Assembly (NCBI GenBank): GCA_018881555.1
Contig: JACAXG010000060.1
Span: forward strand, 4,774,001-4,838,000
Direction of reading: 5' to 3'
DNA length: 64,000 nt
DNA from: Amblyornis subalaris
Taxonomy: Eukaryota; Chordata; Aves; Passeriformes; Ptilonorhynchidae
Shown here: piece by piece, positions 51,401 through 62,789 of the stretch
How positions within the stretch are numbered: position 1 is the first letter of the stretch
Layout of the letters: the number at the start of each line of letters is the position of its first letter
Position numbers and translations under genes: made by a program
Notes under the pieces: model-generated
What the model saw: the letters and a program-made list of their open reading frames with translations, nothing else
Database searches by the model: none
Told to the model about the DNA's origin: nothing

Positions 51401-54400
51401 AGATGGAAATATTTCTATTCAAGTGGTCTTACAACTCACACATGGCTTCCTGCTACAGTCACTGACATTCCATGAAAAATTCAGATATTGCCAAAGAAAG
51501 ATTTCCATAAGATTTACTGAACTTTTCTGGTACAGTTTTTCTTTACCTGATCTTTGTTTTACAGTACTGAGTTATTAAGCTGGTCTTTTTCCTTTATTCA
51601 GCATTTCTTCACAAAAGATATTATGTCTGAAACATGTTGACCTATTGAGGCCATTGGGGTATATACTATGGTTGTGAAGAAAAGAGTACATGATAATCCA
51701 TTAGTATCTTCTTGTGGAGTTTCAAGGAGGAGAAACTGTTATTAGAAAACTCTATTGATCCCAAAAATTATGCAAAATGATACTCTTCTCCTCATGCAGA
51801 AAAATACAAAGCGTATATATTAATTTATGGCTTGCAATTTTATCGTCCCTGTGTGGAAACAGAGCTGCACCTTTCAGGAGTGTACTGCTGCTACTTCTTC
51901 TTTTTTTCCTTTTATTTTCCCCCTCCCACCTTTGTCTTCAATGTACAGGGTTCAGCTTCCCTCCAATTCTCATGCCCTCTTCTTCAAAGGGATGAAGCAT
52001 ATAGACAGGATGTATGCTGANCTTCTAGAAGACACAGGAGATGGCCAGGTCCAACCAAGTTTTGCTTTCCTTCATGANAAGAAAGGGAAAATACCGAGAA
52101 CCTATGGTTTCTCCTAGGAAATGTGTTTATCCAAGAAAATGAAAACCTTGCTCAGAGATCTTTTTCTCTAGACTAAAGTTTGTGATTACATTTTTTTCTT
52201 TTGTATCATTCTATCACATAAGCGAATGGCCTGCCAGGTGTACTTCTTCTCTTAGTATGCACTTATCAGAAGGAAGAACAGTATCATAACCATGCCACAT
52301 GCTATCTTCAGACATATATCGCCCCTGCTGCATAGTCTGGTATTTAGTATACTGCATCATGAATCATTTGCTATCTGTTTTATTTGTATGTCATTACCTA
52401 AAATGCACGTATTAAATTCTCAGTGCTTTTCAGACTCTCAAAGATGCAATTTCATGCCTGACAACTCCATAAAATATATTAGATATTTTTATTTCTTTTA
52501 AATTTAAACCAGAAACCTGGCTTCAGTGGATGTTTCAATTGGTTTTTTAAATCTCTCCAAGCTTGTGACATTTGTAACCGCTCAGATGTTAACCCAAACC
52601 ATTCACCCATTCACCTTGGTAACAGCATACTTTTGGCTTTTATGTACTGGGCTGGACATCAAAGATGTGTTTTTATTGCAGAGGTTTTACTAGCCAAGTC
52701 TGGACTCGTAACAGATCCCGTTCAGCAATAGCTGAATTGTATAGGCAGNTCTTCTTCGGGATAAAAACAGGTGAACTGTGATCAACCAAGTCCCAAATTG
52801 AAATCTTCCCTCCATCTTTGCTCCACTTCAGCTCCCTACTCAGATTTTGGCTGGGATGGGATATTTTCTGGAAATAAATGCTTTACTTGCTGTGNTTCTT
52901 ACCATAGGAAGCCTCAGTCTTCCTACAGGAAGACCAACACATACATACACATATCTTTCCAACNGAAACTCTCAGGAGCTCTATAGCTATCTTATCCAAA
53001 ATTAACCTAGTTAATGATGGATGCATTGAACAATTTTTAAATTTTTTTTATGAGAGGAACAGATGCCTTTAACACATTGTGTACACTGCCTTCCCTACCA
53101 TGTTCCTACTGTGCTTCAGGAGGTCCATACATGTAGCATTGGCTTGTCCTGTACTTACCCAAACCATTACCTCCTCCTTCATTCCTTCCAGAAGGAAACA
53201 TCTGGCAAAATAATGGCTTCTCCCTTAGTTCGGTCAAACTCTTTTTCCCCACAACCCACACTCCCAAGGTCTATACGCACATATTTAAATATTCATGCCA
53301 CTGCATGGTTAGGACTGAATANATTGCCTAAGCTGTGTAGGCACTACCACAAACACTTGGTTTAATACAATCAAGAGCTCTTGATGACCAGGAAGACGTG
53401 AGGCAGGGACACAGAAAATCTTTTGGCAAAAGATGCCTAAACTACTTGTTCAGAAACTTAAACAGTGTTCACTGTCAGTTTCGTTTGTGAGCTTCATAGA
53501 AGAACCCACTTCTATCAAACAAGTCAGGATACCAGCTGTTTCAGTAGATGTTATCTACCAGTTTTTATGGTGAATATTATTTCCATCTTATTTCCAAGAG
53601 AAATAAATAGAAGACAATGCTGAATGACAGTTTAATAGTAATGATATCTTCTATTTGTATAGTGCCTACCATCCCAGAGCAATTTACAAAAAATATCCAT
53701 ATAAGAGTTAGTCTACCCATCTTTGAAATGCCTCCACCTCTCTGCTGGAGGTTGGGATCCAAGCAGACAGTTGGCAAAGAGCAGAAAGGAGATCAGCAGG
53801 GGAAGGGGAATTTTGGCTGAAAATTCACAGACTTGGGAAACCTCTCCTATGGAAAAAAAATAGCCCACAAAAAACCAACACCGCGGAGTCATTAAACTCT
53901 CCATAGAACAGAAGACTCTGATCTTGTTAAAAAACAGTCTGATCATATAGAAAGCTTCTTGGAAGTTAATTATCTGCCGCTAAAAGATGAAATACCAAAT
54001 TCTGCTAGGTTGTGGAAATAGTTGCCACGGAATATCCATAAGTCTAACGTAAGCCATGCCTTCCAGGTTAAAGCGAACATGTACTTCAGAAGGCTGATCA
54101 TTGATGTTTGTGAATCTGTTTTTACTCACAGGTGTTGTCAGTGCAGCATACACAATCGTGTACCACGCTTCCTTCTACTCTGACAGTAGCCAATCACCTG
54201 GTATGCTGCAGTGCCCAATCTGAAGTCTCTCAAAGAAATACCTCATCCAGCATTTGGGTCTATGGTTTGAAAGGAAAAACAAGCGCTAAACTCCACTGCT
54301 ATGACAGCTGCACTTCATCATTGTTTTGGTGACTCAAGTCATCTCTGGATTGTTTGCAACACAGCAATGATTTCCAAAGAGTTGGGGGAATACTTTTTAT

Positions 54401-54752
54401 CACCTTCATATTTCCCACCAGCATATTGACGGCAAACAAGTACATGCTTGGTCCATTCAAAGTTAGGGGAAGTACACACTTATAGTTTGGACATCCTATT
54501 CCTTCAGGAGTCAGGCAAACCATTTNCAAGGTGTGCTCTATAACTCCCTTCTGTGATATTCCACTCTTAAGGGGCAGGGAGCAATCACGATTTGTAGATA
54601 CTCATGGTCAAAAGGAACAACAAAAGTCGGAGGGTCTCCAGTAGCTTGCAAAGTTTTGTTGGTAAATTACAGGCTTGGCATGGAAATTGGTATGTTAGTC
54701 CCTGATGTTCTAGGATAAGCATGTGACAGTGGGGTTTAGATAGAAGGGTAGG
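48406..54752. other. unique AT-rich non-coding DNA, no gene recognised
   Basis: Open frames are at most about 100 codons, and those at 51777-52117 overlap in three frames around one pyrimidine-rich patch, as non-coding composition would produce. A CTCF-like core lies at 49903, and a weaker one (11 of 14 positions) at 51090. Nothing else is recognisable. Confidence 0.55.
49903..49916 (-). promoter_or_regulatory. CTCF-like core motif
   Basis: On the minus strand this reads CCACCAGCTGGCGC. It matches 13 of 14 positions of CCASYAGRKGGCRS; position 8 is C instead of A or G. It contains a CAGCTG palindrome (E-box), so a bHLH factor is an alternative binder. Its orientation points to lower coordinates, facing the plus-strand cores at 11291 and 16163. 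Confidence 0.33.
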
Positions 54753-55123
54753 GTGAAAGGAAGAGAGAAAAAGAGAGATTAACTAAAGAGGGGGANNNNN
54801 NNNNNNNNNNNNNNNNNNNNNNNNNNNNNNNNNNNNNNNNNNNNNNNNNNNNNNNNNNNNNNNNNNNNNNGGAAGGGAAAAGGAAGGAAGGAAGGAAGGG
54901 AAAAGGAAGGAAGGAAGGAAGGAAGGAAGGAAGGAAGGAAGGAAGGAAGGAAGGAAGGAAGGAAGGAAGGGAGAAAAAGAGAGAAAGAGAGAAAGAGAAA
55001 GAACAAAAGAAAGAAAGAAAGAAAGAAAAGAAAGAAAGAAAGAAAGAGAGAGAAAGAAAGAAAGAGAAAGAAAGAAAGAAAGAAAGAAGGAAAGAAAGAA
55101 AGAAAGAAAGAAAGAAAGAGAAA
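54753..55123. repeat. purine-rich GGAA/GAAA microsatellite with an assembly gap
   Basis: From about 54753 the plus strand is mostly purine. A run of 75 unknown bases (54796-54870) interrupts it. After the gap come (GGAA)n repeats to about 54969, a mixed GAGA/GAAA part, and (GAAA)n to 55123. Between 54871 and 55123 I see only one pyrimidine, the C at 55004. Long purine tracts of this kind can form triplex (H-DNA) structures, and GGAA arrays can bind ETS factors. The gap sits inside the array, so the true length is unknown. The 128- and 148-codon frames on the minus strand (serine, phenylalanine and leucine repeats) are by-products of this tract. Confidence 0.97.
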
Positions 55124-55191
55124 TCACCACTCCTGGCTCCAGTGTCAATCCAGCTGGGGGTGCCTGCATGCCTGGGCTTCATAGGGTTACC

Positions 55192-55199
55192 TTTTTATA
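55192..55199 (-). promoter_or_regulatory. TATA box of the putative LTR
   Basis: On the minus strand the sequence is TATAAAAA within GGTCTATAAAAAGG, a close fit to the TATA-box consensus. It lies about 300 bp downstream (minus-strand sense) of the three direct repeats. Confidence 0.4.
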
Positions 55200-55500
55200 G
55201 ACCAGTTTTCCCTACCCTGGAGCTAAGTTTCTTGCTTCCCATAAAAATTAGCTTTTTGCAGTCCATTCTTCTAGACCCTTCCGGAAACGGGTCAGGGGGC
55301 TTCAGGCATCTTTGGTGGTCTTGATTCCTGCCCCAACAGTCCATGCCCACTTCTCAATCTCATTCCTGTACTGTACAACACTGTACTGTNTTGTGCTTAT
55401 CTCCAGGAGCTAGAACAAGGACATTTGTCCCAGAAAAGTGCTGCCCTACTTCTTTACAACCGCCTTTTCCAGCCACACATCCGGTGCTTTCTCACAGTGG

Positions 55501-55569
55501 GTTATTACCAACAATCTTTGNCTGTAATTACCTACAATCNTTGGCTGTTATTACCAACAGTCCTTGGCT
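55501..55569. repeat. three 23-bp direct repeats
   Basis: Units at 55501-55523, 55524-55546 and 55547-55569 follow each other without spacer and share the pattern GTTATTACCAACAATCTTTG followed by GCT. Differences are a few substitutions and two ambiguous bases. The exact 23-bp period makes this a true local triplication. In retroviral U3 regions such duplications often multiply enhancer sites. Two of the three units carry an unknown base, so their exact identity cannot be scored. Confidence 0.85.
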
Positions 55570-55611
55570 GGCTCCACAGCCATCTGTCTATCGGTGTTTG
55601 AGACATACACA

Positions 55612-58600
55612 TTAGTCCCTTATCTTCTGGGCTTCTACAAGTTCTCAATTTCTCACCTCTCAGATGAGTAGCNTAACCACTGTTTTACGTGATGCTATCT
55701 AAAAGGTTAACACACTAATCTAAAGATGAAGCAGAGTACACAACCATCTGAACTGCATTATAATTTAATGAAAAATTACAACAAGTAACAAGTGTCCAAA
55801 TCCAAAAAATTAAACTACAAAAGAACTTTTTTTTGTTTTTCAAAACTGACTCTTCTTCCTCCTTCACCCATTAGTAGTTTTCCCAATGCAAAATTTCCCA
55901 CTAGTCATCAGTCATTTGAGAAAGAGAGGTGATAAGGGAAGAATGATTTGAGAATAAAATGTTTGCAGCAGAGAGTGAAAATTAGCTGGTTTAGTGCTTC
56001 AGTGTGTAAACTAGCTTGGGCTTTGAAGCCAATTCATTAGAGAAGGTTGACACAGTCCAAATAACAAGTGAGGGAACTCCTCATGGTGACATTTCTCATG
56101 GCTAGAACAGAGCAGCAGGTTAACCTGTTACTGAAGGATTAAGTGTTCATCAGTTACATGCTGACATGTCTGAAAAACATTTGGCTCCTTTGTCTATGAT
56201 TCACTTTAATTCTGCCAGCCCTTTTTAACCCTAAAACGCCTAAGGTTTCTGTCCTCTTTCAGCTCTCCTGACAAGACAGTTGGTTTGAGAAATACTATGA
56301 CACTAAATTTTGTTATAGAATTTANTGTGGTCTTTAGGAGAACACGGACNGACAAAGTAAACATTCCCTCAGTTTGTAAAATAACTCATTTTCCTCTCTT
56401 ATATTCAAATATTCTTGGAGAGATTGTTTCTGAAAAAGGCATGCCTGTTGTCATAGACTAATGCAGTCAGTGACGAATTCAGCCATTTGTATGTTGAGTT
56501 CTCATACTGAAAAAAAAAAAGAAAAGAATACATAATGCTCTCTCATCTAAAGTGGTGTTAAAATCCAGTGATNAGAGATCCCATTCCTTCTCAAAAATGC
56601 CGTGAAGACAAAGGCAGATAGGAAAGAGGCACTTTGTAGTAGAGGTAATTTTCTTTCTCTTTTCTTCTCTGGTTTAATTTATTGGCATACCTGCCTTTTA
56701 TTTCCTGGGTGTTTTGTTGTGGTGAGTTTTTTTGGTTGGTTGGTTTNGCTTTTTGTTTGGTGGGGTGGGTTGTAGACTTCTTTTTAGTGGTGAAATATAA
56801 GATCAAACATAAGAAATGTGAGTCAAATAACAAACTTTTCCAAAAGTTAGCTCCAAAAAAGATTACAAAACAGACAGGACTTGTAGAAAAACACAAGCCA
56901 CCAGTTCTTAGTTATGAGGAGCTGCAACTTTCACAAATCTGTGTGCTGAAATGGAGCGTGGAAGAGGTTAGACCAGAACTCAGACTTGTTAAGGAATTTC
57001 TCCATTACACAGGTTTTCTGATCAGGCTTCTATAGTCCCTTTCCCCTACATCCTGAAAAATTTTCTTGCATTTTGCAGTTTTTAGAAACCCTTCCTGAAT
57101 GGCCAGTACTGAGATACACTGAAAATGTGACCAACAAGGTTGCCAGTCACCTTGCTCAGAACAAATCACTTTTTATCTAGTTTTGATTGACAGTCTTGCA
57201 GAAGCTCTCCACTCTGGACATTGTTATCAGAGAAATAAAAGTAGCGGTGAAGACAGGTAGCTGAGACACAACCTGCTGCTGCTTTAGGACTGTGAACAAG
57301 GTTGCGTGGCAAGTTCACTGTTGCTGGGTATGGGATGCTGCAGCCAGTGTAAGTTCTGTTACTTTTGGGATGTTGTTTCACTGGAAAACAGATTTTCTGA
57401 TTTAATGCTGTAGTGAAAAGGCCAGAGGGATTATGTGTTGAAGAAGTTATTTTCTGAGTTATGCAAACACACAGAGCTGCTGCAATCTAACAGGGTGGTC
57501 ACTGCAGTAGAGATAACAAACTTTATCTGAACTCAAGCACACTTCCTGATAAAGTGGGCTGTACAGCTGCTAGGTGATATTTACAATAGATAGATTTAAT
57601 AAGAAAAAGGAAAGACACTNTTTTTTTTCTTTTGTTATTGCTACTTGAGCTGGAAAGCTACGAATTACTTCAAGCCAAAAAACTCCCAGCTTCTCAGNAT
57701 GTTTAACTCAAACTGTGAATGTGCATTAATATTCCCCTCTGATATTATCTCCAGATTCCCAGTATAATAGTTCATCAATTCAATTAAAATATATCCGTAT
57801 TCTGATTTNAGTCTTACATTTGCTAGAACATTGACCAGTTTCTTTGGGGTTTTTTTTAAGGGCAAAAGTCAAATTATTTTCCACAATGCTTATGATCATC
57901 ACACTCTTCTTATAAGGATCTTGAGATATATTTGTTTCAAAATATCCTCTCCTTGTACTCCTGCATCAAGAACACCTGCTCTTGTTATACCTGCCCTTAA
58001 CAAAGGCCTTTTTGTTGACAGGGAAAAGTATTGTAAACTATGCCTATATGGATTTAATGTTAGGGCTCAGATTTACAGCTATCTACATTCCCAAAGCTCT
58101 TTCATTCCATCTGTATAATGGCAATGACATCCTCCACAGTGATGGAATGTAAGCAAAAGCAGTAAGTTATCTATTGCTCCTGGACAATTTCCATGTACTA
58201 AACAACACCAAATCCGATCACTGAAAGGTGAGAGTCCTTCATTGGTTGCTACAGATTTCTAGTAAACCTCTGGATAGGAAATAAAATATTTATCTTAAAT
58301 CTTCATCAGGAATAAGATGACCTCCAATAGGCTAGAGTAGGGCAGACTTGAAAAGAGTACTGCAAAACTACTTTGGAAACAATTGAGGATATGAAGCTAT
58401 GGCTGCAGGAAAAAAAAACCCAAAACAAATNTGAGCTTGTGGAGATATTTACTTTCCCTCACTAAGTATATGATCAGANTTTCCAGATATTTGCATCTGA
58501 AAGCTGAAAGCGAAATAAGATACAAAATTAGGTTAAATGGGTAAACAGGAACTCCCAGTGATACTCAGAATTACTTCAGGCTTATACATAATTCCAAAGA

Positions 58601-61600
58601 GATAAAAATCTCTTTTTTAGGCTTTTTTTTTTCCAGTGCCCATGTAGCTCTTTCTCTATTTCCATTAAGGTAAATTCCTCATTATTTGCATGGTACCTCT
58701 CCCTACTGTGCCTTCTTTATGCTTCTGCTTTAGGCAGCTGGGACTTGCTGCCACGAGAAACTGTTTCAATTTTGCTGTGAGCTTGAGGGCACTCATAGAA
58801 CTTAGGCTTCCTCTCTTTCCCCTGCCTGCCATCTTCAGGGAATAAAAGACTCATATCGTTTCCCGGTCTTTTCTTTCTACTCCCAGATATCCACTGGCAG
58901 GTTGATCTCCAAGTGAGTAAAAAAGGTGGAGGGAGTTGTTTACACATTAGTCCCATATCTATTATTCTTCCTCCCAGAAAGAGTTCTCCAGTAAGCAGCC
59001 TATGATTCTGCTAATGAGCTTTTGTACATCAAGAAGTTGGAGCCTCTGGCATTTTTAGAGAAACTTCATTGGATCCCTGCAGTACTGAGGCCAGCTATAG
59101 ATGGAATTTATAAACTTANATGGTTAGTGCTAAAGGAGAGTTTTTGAGGTGACACTTTTTACACACAAAACACATAGTTCTTTAAGTTTAATTTATTTTT
59201 ACAATGTTTGGGGGATTTTTAAAATATTTTTTTGTGTCCCTCCTACATACTCTATGCCTTTGCAAAACCNAATGACACATCTTTTTCTTTCCGGGTCCCA
59301 AATTATTCCAGGTTTTCTCCATTTCTTCACAGAATATCAGTTTTCTGCATTACACTTGCTTTTCCCCCCTCAAAACTCTACACTACACTAGCCATGTGAA
59401 TTNGCAGAAAATTATTTAGTCTTTTCCCACCCCCCTCAACCCACCCATGCCTTGGACATGTCTAAATTTGGGGNTTTTTTTCATGACTGATCCTGAACAT
59501 CACTGGATACCAGAGGGTTCATTTTTACTTTTGATTTCTGAGGNTCTCCAAAAGATACTTCAAAATCCAGATTGTGCCTCAACTCTAGAAACATACATCT
59601 ATATCTTAGATTTCCTATAAATCAGCTATACGTACTTAGGCTAATGTTTATGCTAAGCCTTTCATTTCTGTAATATGTTGGGAGGAAGAAAATAAACATA
59701 GAGAAGCTATCTTAAACTGATCCGCAGCAATTCATCAAAGCAGAGCCTTCTTGAAGACCTCGGTAATGAAAATCACAAACAGCTTCTGTGCACTAAACAA
59801 CACCAAATGCTTGCCCTGAAGCCCTAAGGAATCATGGAAACAGTTCTTCAGCGCATTTCCCAGTATTGATCCATATGAATTTTCATGCTTTCAATTTCGC
59901 ACAATTCTCAGGTTGAAATGAACTCAGAGCATGCAATGTGAAACTCAGCCAAGAATTCTGCTTCCCATAATTCCAGCTCAAAACCATATATCAGCCTGAC
60001 TTCTCTCAAAGCAGTTTTCACAAAAGGCATGCAAGCATTGACCAACCCCATGCTGGATTCCAAATTTGTAATATGGTTTTGGTTTCACTGTAAACATTTT
60101 GCATAACTTTGGTTTTCTATATTAAAATGGTTTAGGCCGTCTTCAGAGGGGTCTAAAGGAAGAAAAAGCAAAATGAACTCCCTTGTCAAAAAGTTCATAA
60201 CTTCCTTCATAGGCTTTGGACCCTGAAGTCACACTGGCTCCACAGCTCAGTTCAGATATTAATAGTTTTTGAGAAATCGGCCACTGTACTTCCAGGTTTT
60301 GCAGCAGATATTGCACGTCTTCCAGAACAAATGATTTTCTAACACCATTCACATAATTGACTACCTCACAAGCAATTCTGTGTGGTCCTATGACTGCAGC
60401 ATGGAGCCTGCTGCTGTCTGAGTATTCATGCAGAAAACTTCCAGAGGAAGGGCACCTTCCTGCTGGGTTAAGGACCTCTTGAAAGAAATCCCGATGCACA
60501 GACAGTATGGACGTAGAATGAGCAGCATCACTCCGAGTTCAGAGATTTATAACTGAAAGGTCGTTAGAGAGGCTATGTCTTGCCTAAAGTTTTAGCTAAG
60601 CAGCTTAACAGCTTGCAGCTGTACCTACAAGTATCCTACAGAGCTGGGAGCTTCCTAGACTACCTTGGCTCTATCTGCTCTTTGCAACACTTAAAAATCC
60701 AAACAAAACATTAAAAACAACAATTTTCTTGGATGCATAACAGGAGCATTCAAACTATCAGATAAGTGGCTGTTCTCAGCTAGATTTAACAGCAGTTATA
60801 CATTTCTGAGAGCAAATCAGAGGTTTGCTTGACCTCCTATGCGTATAAACTGACTTATNGCACTTTGAAGTGAAAAGAATGAAGAATAAGGTCTCAGATA
60901 AAATTATGACTAGGCCTGAGAGTCTGTTTAAGAAACTTCTATACATCAGCTATTAGATGCAACCTTCCAAGAAATGGTACTTTTGTACTGTGATATATTT
61001 GCAGAATCATTAAAGTGAGGTCCAGATCAGGAGTTAAATACATGTATTTGTGTGGATAACTTTGCTACTTTCATTTCTGGAAAAGGTAAGTACAAGTACA
61101 GATCAATATGAAACCCATGAACAATTGCTGCTTATGAATTTTGTGTTGCAATATCTAAGGCTCTAGCTACAACTTTAAGAAAATTACTACTAGTATTTGA
61201 AGAGGGAAGAAGAGGAGTTAGAGCATGTTCATACAGGAAGACGATGGAGAACTTGTGATGCCACAGGTGACATGTTTGAATACAGTCCTCACCCCCTCAC
61301 TGGGTACTTGTGAAGCCCTGGATGCATTCAGAAGCCACTGCCTCTCAAGAAGCAATCCTCANCCTAGGGCTTAGCTCACAGGTTTTGCTAGGTGGCCAGT
61401 ATCTAATTCTCTGTCCTGTGTTCTCTTGCTGTGCAAGTGTCACATTTTTCAGCTGGGCTTTGCTACAATTCTTCCTTTTGCAGAATGTACATTAAGTTCT
61501 TCGGTGGAAAAGGGATGTTGTGAAGATGACTGAAATTTGTCCCAATGTTTTGCTATTGATAAGTGGTGTCAGAAGAGTGTTAAGTGGTGCTAGATATGCC

Positions 61601-62612
61601 TCTTACTCACCTCTTCAGAGCTGGAGAGGTGTCTGGGGCTTGATGTCTCTAGCTATTGATTCACTCTTCAGTATTTATTCAAGACAGAGNTAACGACTTA
61701 AAAACTTAAAACAAACTTTAGACAAGGAAGTTGGACTAAGACAAANAAACAAGTGCATTTGAAATTCCCAGAATGAAGGTATTAAGGAGAAAAAAACTGC
61801 TTAAAAGGAAGTCTTTCTCCCAGCTGTGCTTTCTCATGTCAGGTGAATTCACACTCTGGTTTGGCTTTAAATGATCGTAAAACATCTTCAACATAAACAG
61901 TATATTTAAAAAAGATAGAAGTGGCCTCATTAGAAGTGCAGTAGTTTCTCACACCTCGTCTGCTTTCAGGGAATGGCTGGTAACTCTTCCCAGTGGATGT
62001 GCTGCAGACACATTCCAACTCTCTGATGTAAGTAGCAGCCATGCTGAGAGCTTCGCTGGTGTGTGGCACGGCTNATTTGCCAGAGTTTGTCAGATAAGAA
62101 AATAAACTTATTTCAGCAACTGTGAGTTATTCCATCTAAAGAAAATCCTCTTGGGCTGTGGTGTAAAGATTCTGTGAAAATCTTGTTTCATGATTCTCTT
62201 TCCAAAACTTTGATTCAAATTTTTTGAGTTACTGACACCATGCCCATGTAACAGAGGAGAATTTAGCCTAAAAGATGTAGCTCGTTTTATCAATTTTTCT
62301 CTAAGAAATTACTACTTCAGTAGCTTCCACAAAAATTGCAGACCAAGCTATGTTCTGCCAAGTTCTGTTCTCAGACCAATTTGACACACACATTGATAGN
62401 AAGTATTTTCAGACTTCTCACTGTTCAGTTATGTAGCCACAGTACTTTCCCATATAAAAGAACAGTAAATTTTAATGCTTCCTGTGAGACTCCCTGAGAT
62501 CTTCAAAGTGTGTTTTGCTGAAGACCTCCCTTCCTGCTGGTTGTTTCGAGGTTCCTCCAAACACCATCTTGTCTTTCACTGAAGTCAGAATTAGTGNTCT
62601 TGAGACCTTAAT
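55612..62612. other. unique AT-rich non-coding DNA, no gene recognised
   Basis: A GT-rich patch with GGTTGGTTGG lies at 56734. The region at about 55990-56250 looks ordered, with a CCTTTGTCTATGATTC segment that includes a SOX-type CCTTTGT. Two minus-strand open frames, 60146-60538 (131 codons) and about 61839-62069 (76 codons), read as plausible protein but have no recognisable domain, start or splice context; they are treated as findings. Many isolated ambiguous bases occur. Confidence 0.5.
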
Positions 62613-62789
62613 AGAATCATNGAATCATAGAATGGTTTGGGTTGGAACAGACTTTAAAAATCTTCTAGTTCCAAACCCTCTGCCATAGGCACAGAACCCT
62701 CCACTACACCAGGTTACTCAGAGCCTCATCCAGCCTAGTCTTCAACACCTCCAGGAATGGGGCATCCACAGCTTCTCTGGGCAACCTGT
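62613..62789 (-). mobile_element. short CR1 LINE 3' end, antisense
   Basis: The plus strand opens with the reversed octamer tail (AGAATCAT repeated), then AGAATGGTTTGGGTTGGAAC, ATCTTCTAGTTCCAA, the block CAGCCTAGTCTTCAACACCT and GGGGCATCCACAGCTTCTCT. It stops at GCAACCTGT (62789), so only about the last 175 bp of CR1 are present. The copy is diverged and contains one ambiguous base. Confidence 0.92.

Larger units (their letters stand above)
55124..55611 (-). mobile_element. probable LTR of an unidentified endogenous retrovirus, minus strand
   Basis: Read on the minus strand, the region has the architecture of a retroviral LTR. It may begin near 55611 with TGTGTATGTC. Three 23-bp direct repeats follow (55569 down to 55501), then about 300 bp, then GGTCTATAAAAAGG (a TATA box at 55192-55199) and about 70 bp that run into the pyrimidine strand of the microsatellite. 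Base composition is more balanced than in the flanks. The 3' limit and poly(A) signal are not visible, perhaps because the microsatellite grew within R/U5. I do not recognise the family. An ordinary cellular promoter with a TATA box, or plain unique DNA, remains possible. Confidence 0.4.

Noticed and set aside
51777..52117. Three overlapping frames around a pyrimidine-rich patch
   Set aside because: All three plus-strand frames open at once over the same bases, as simple composition produces; ambiguous bases are included and there is no domain.
54736..55182. 128- and 148-codon phenylalanine/serine/leucine frames on the minus strand
   Set aside because: They are translations of the GGAA/GAAA microsatellite and the assembly gap.
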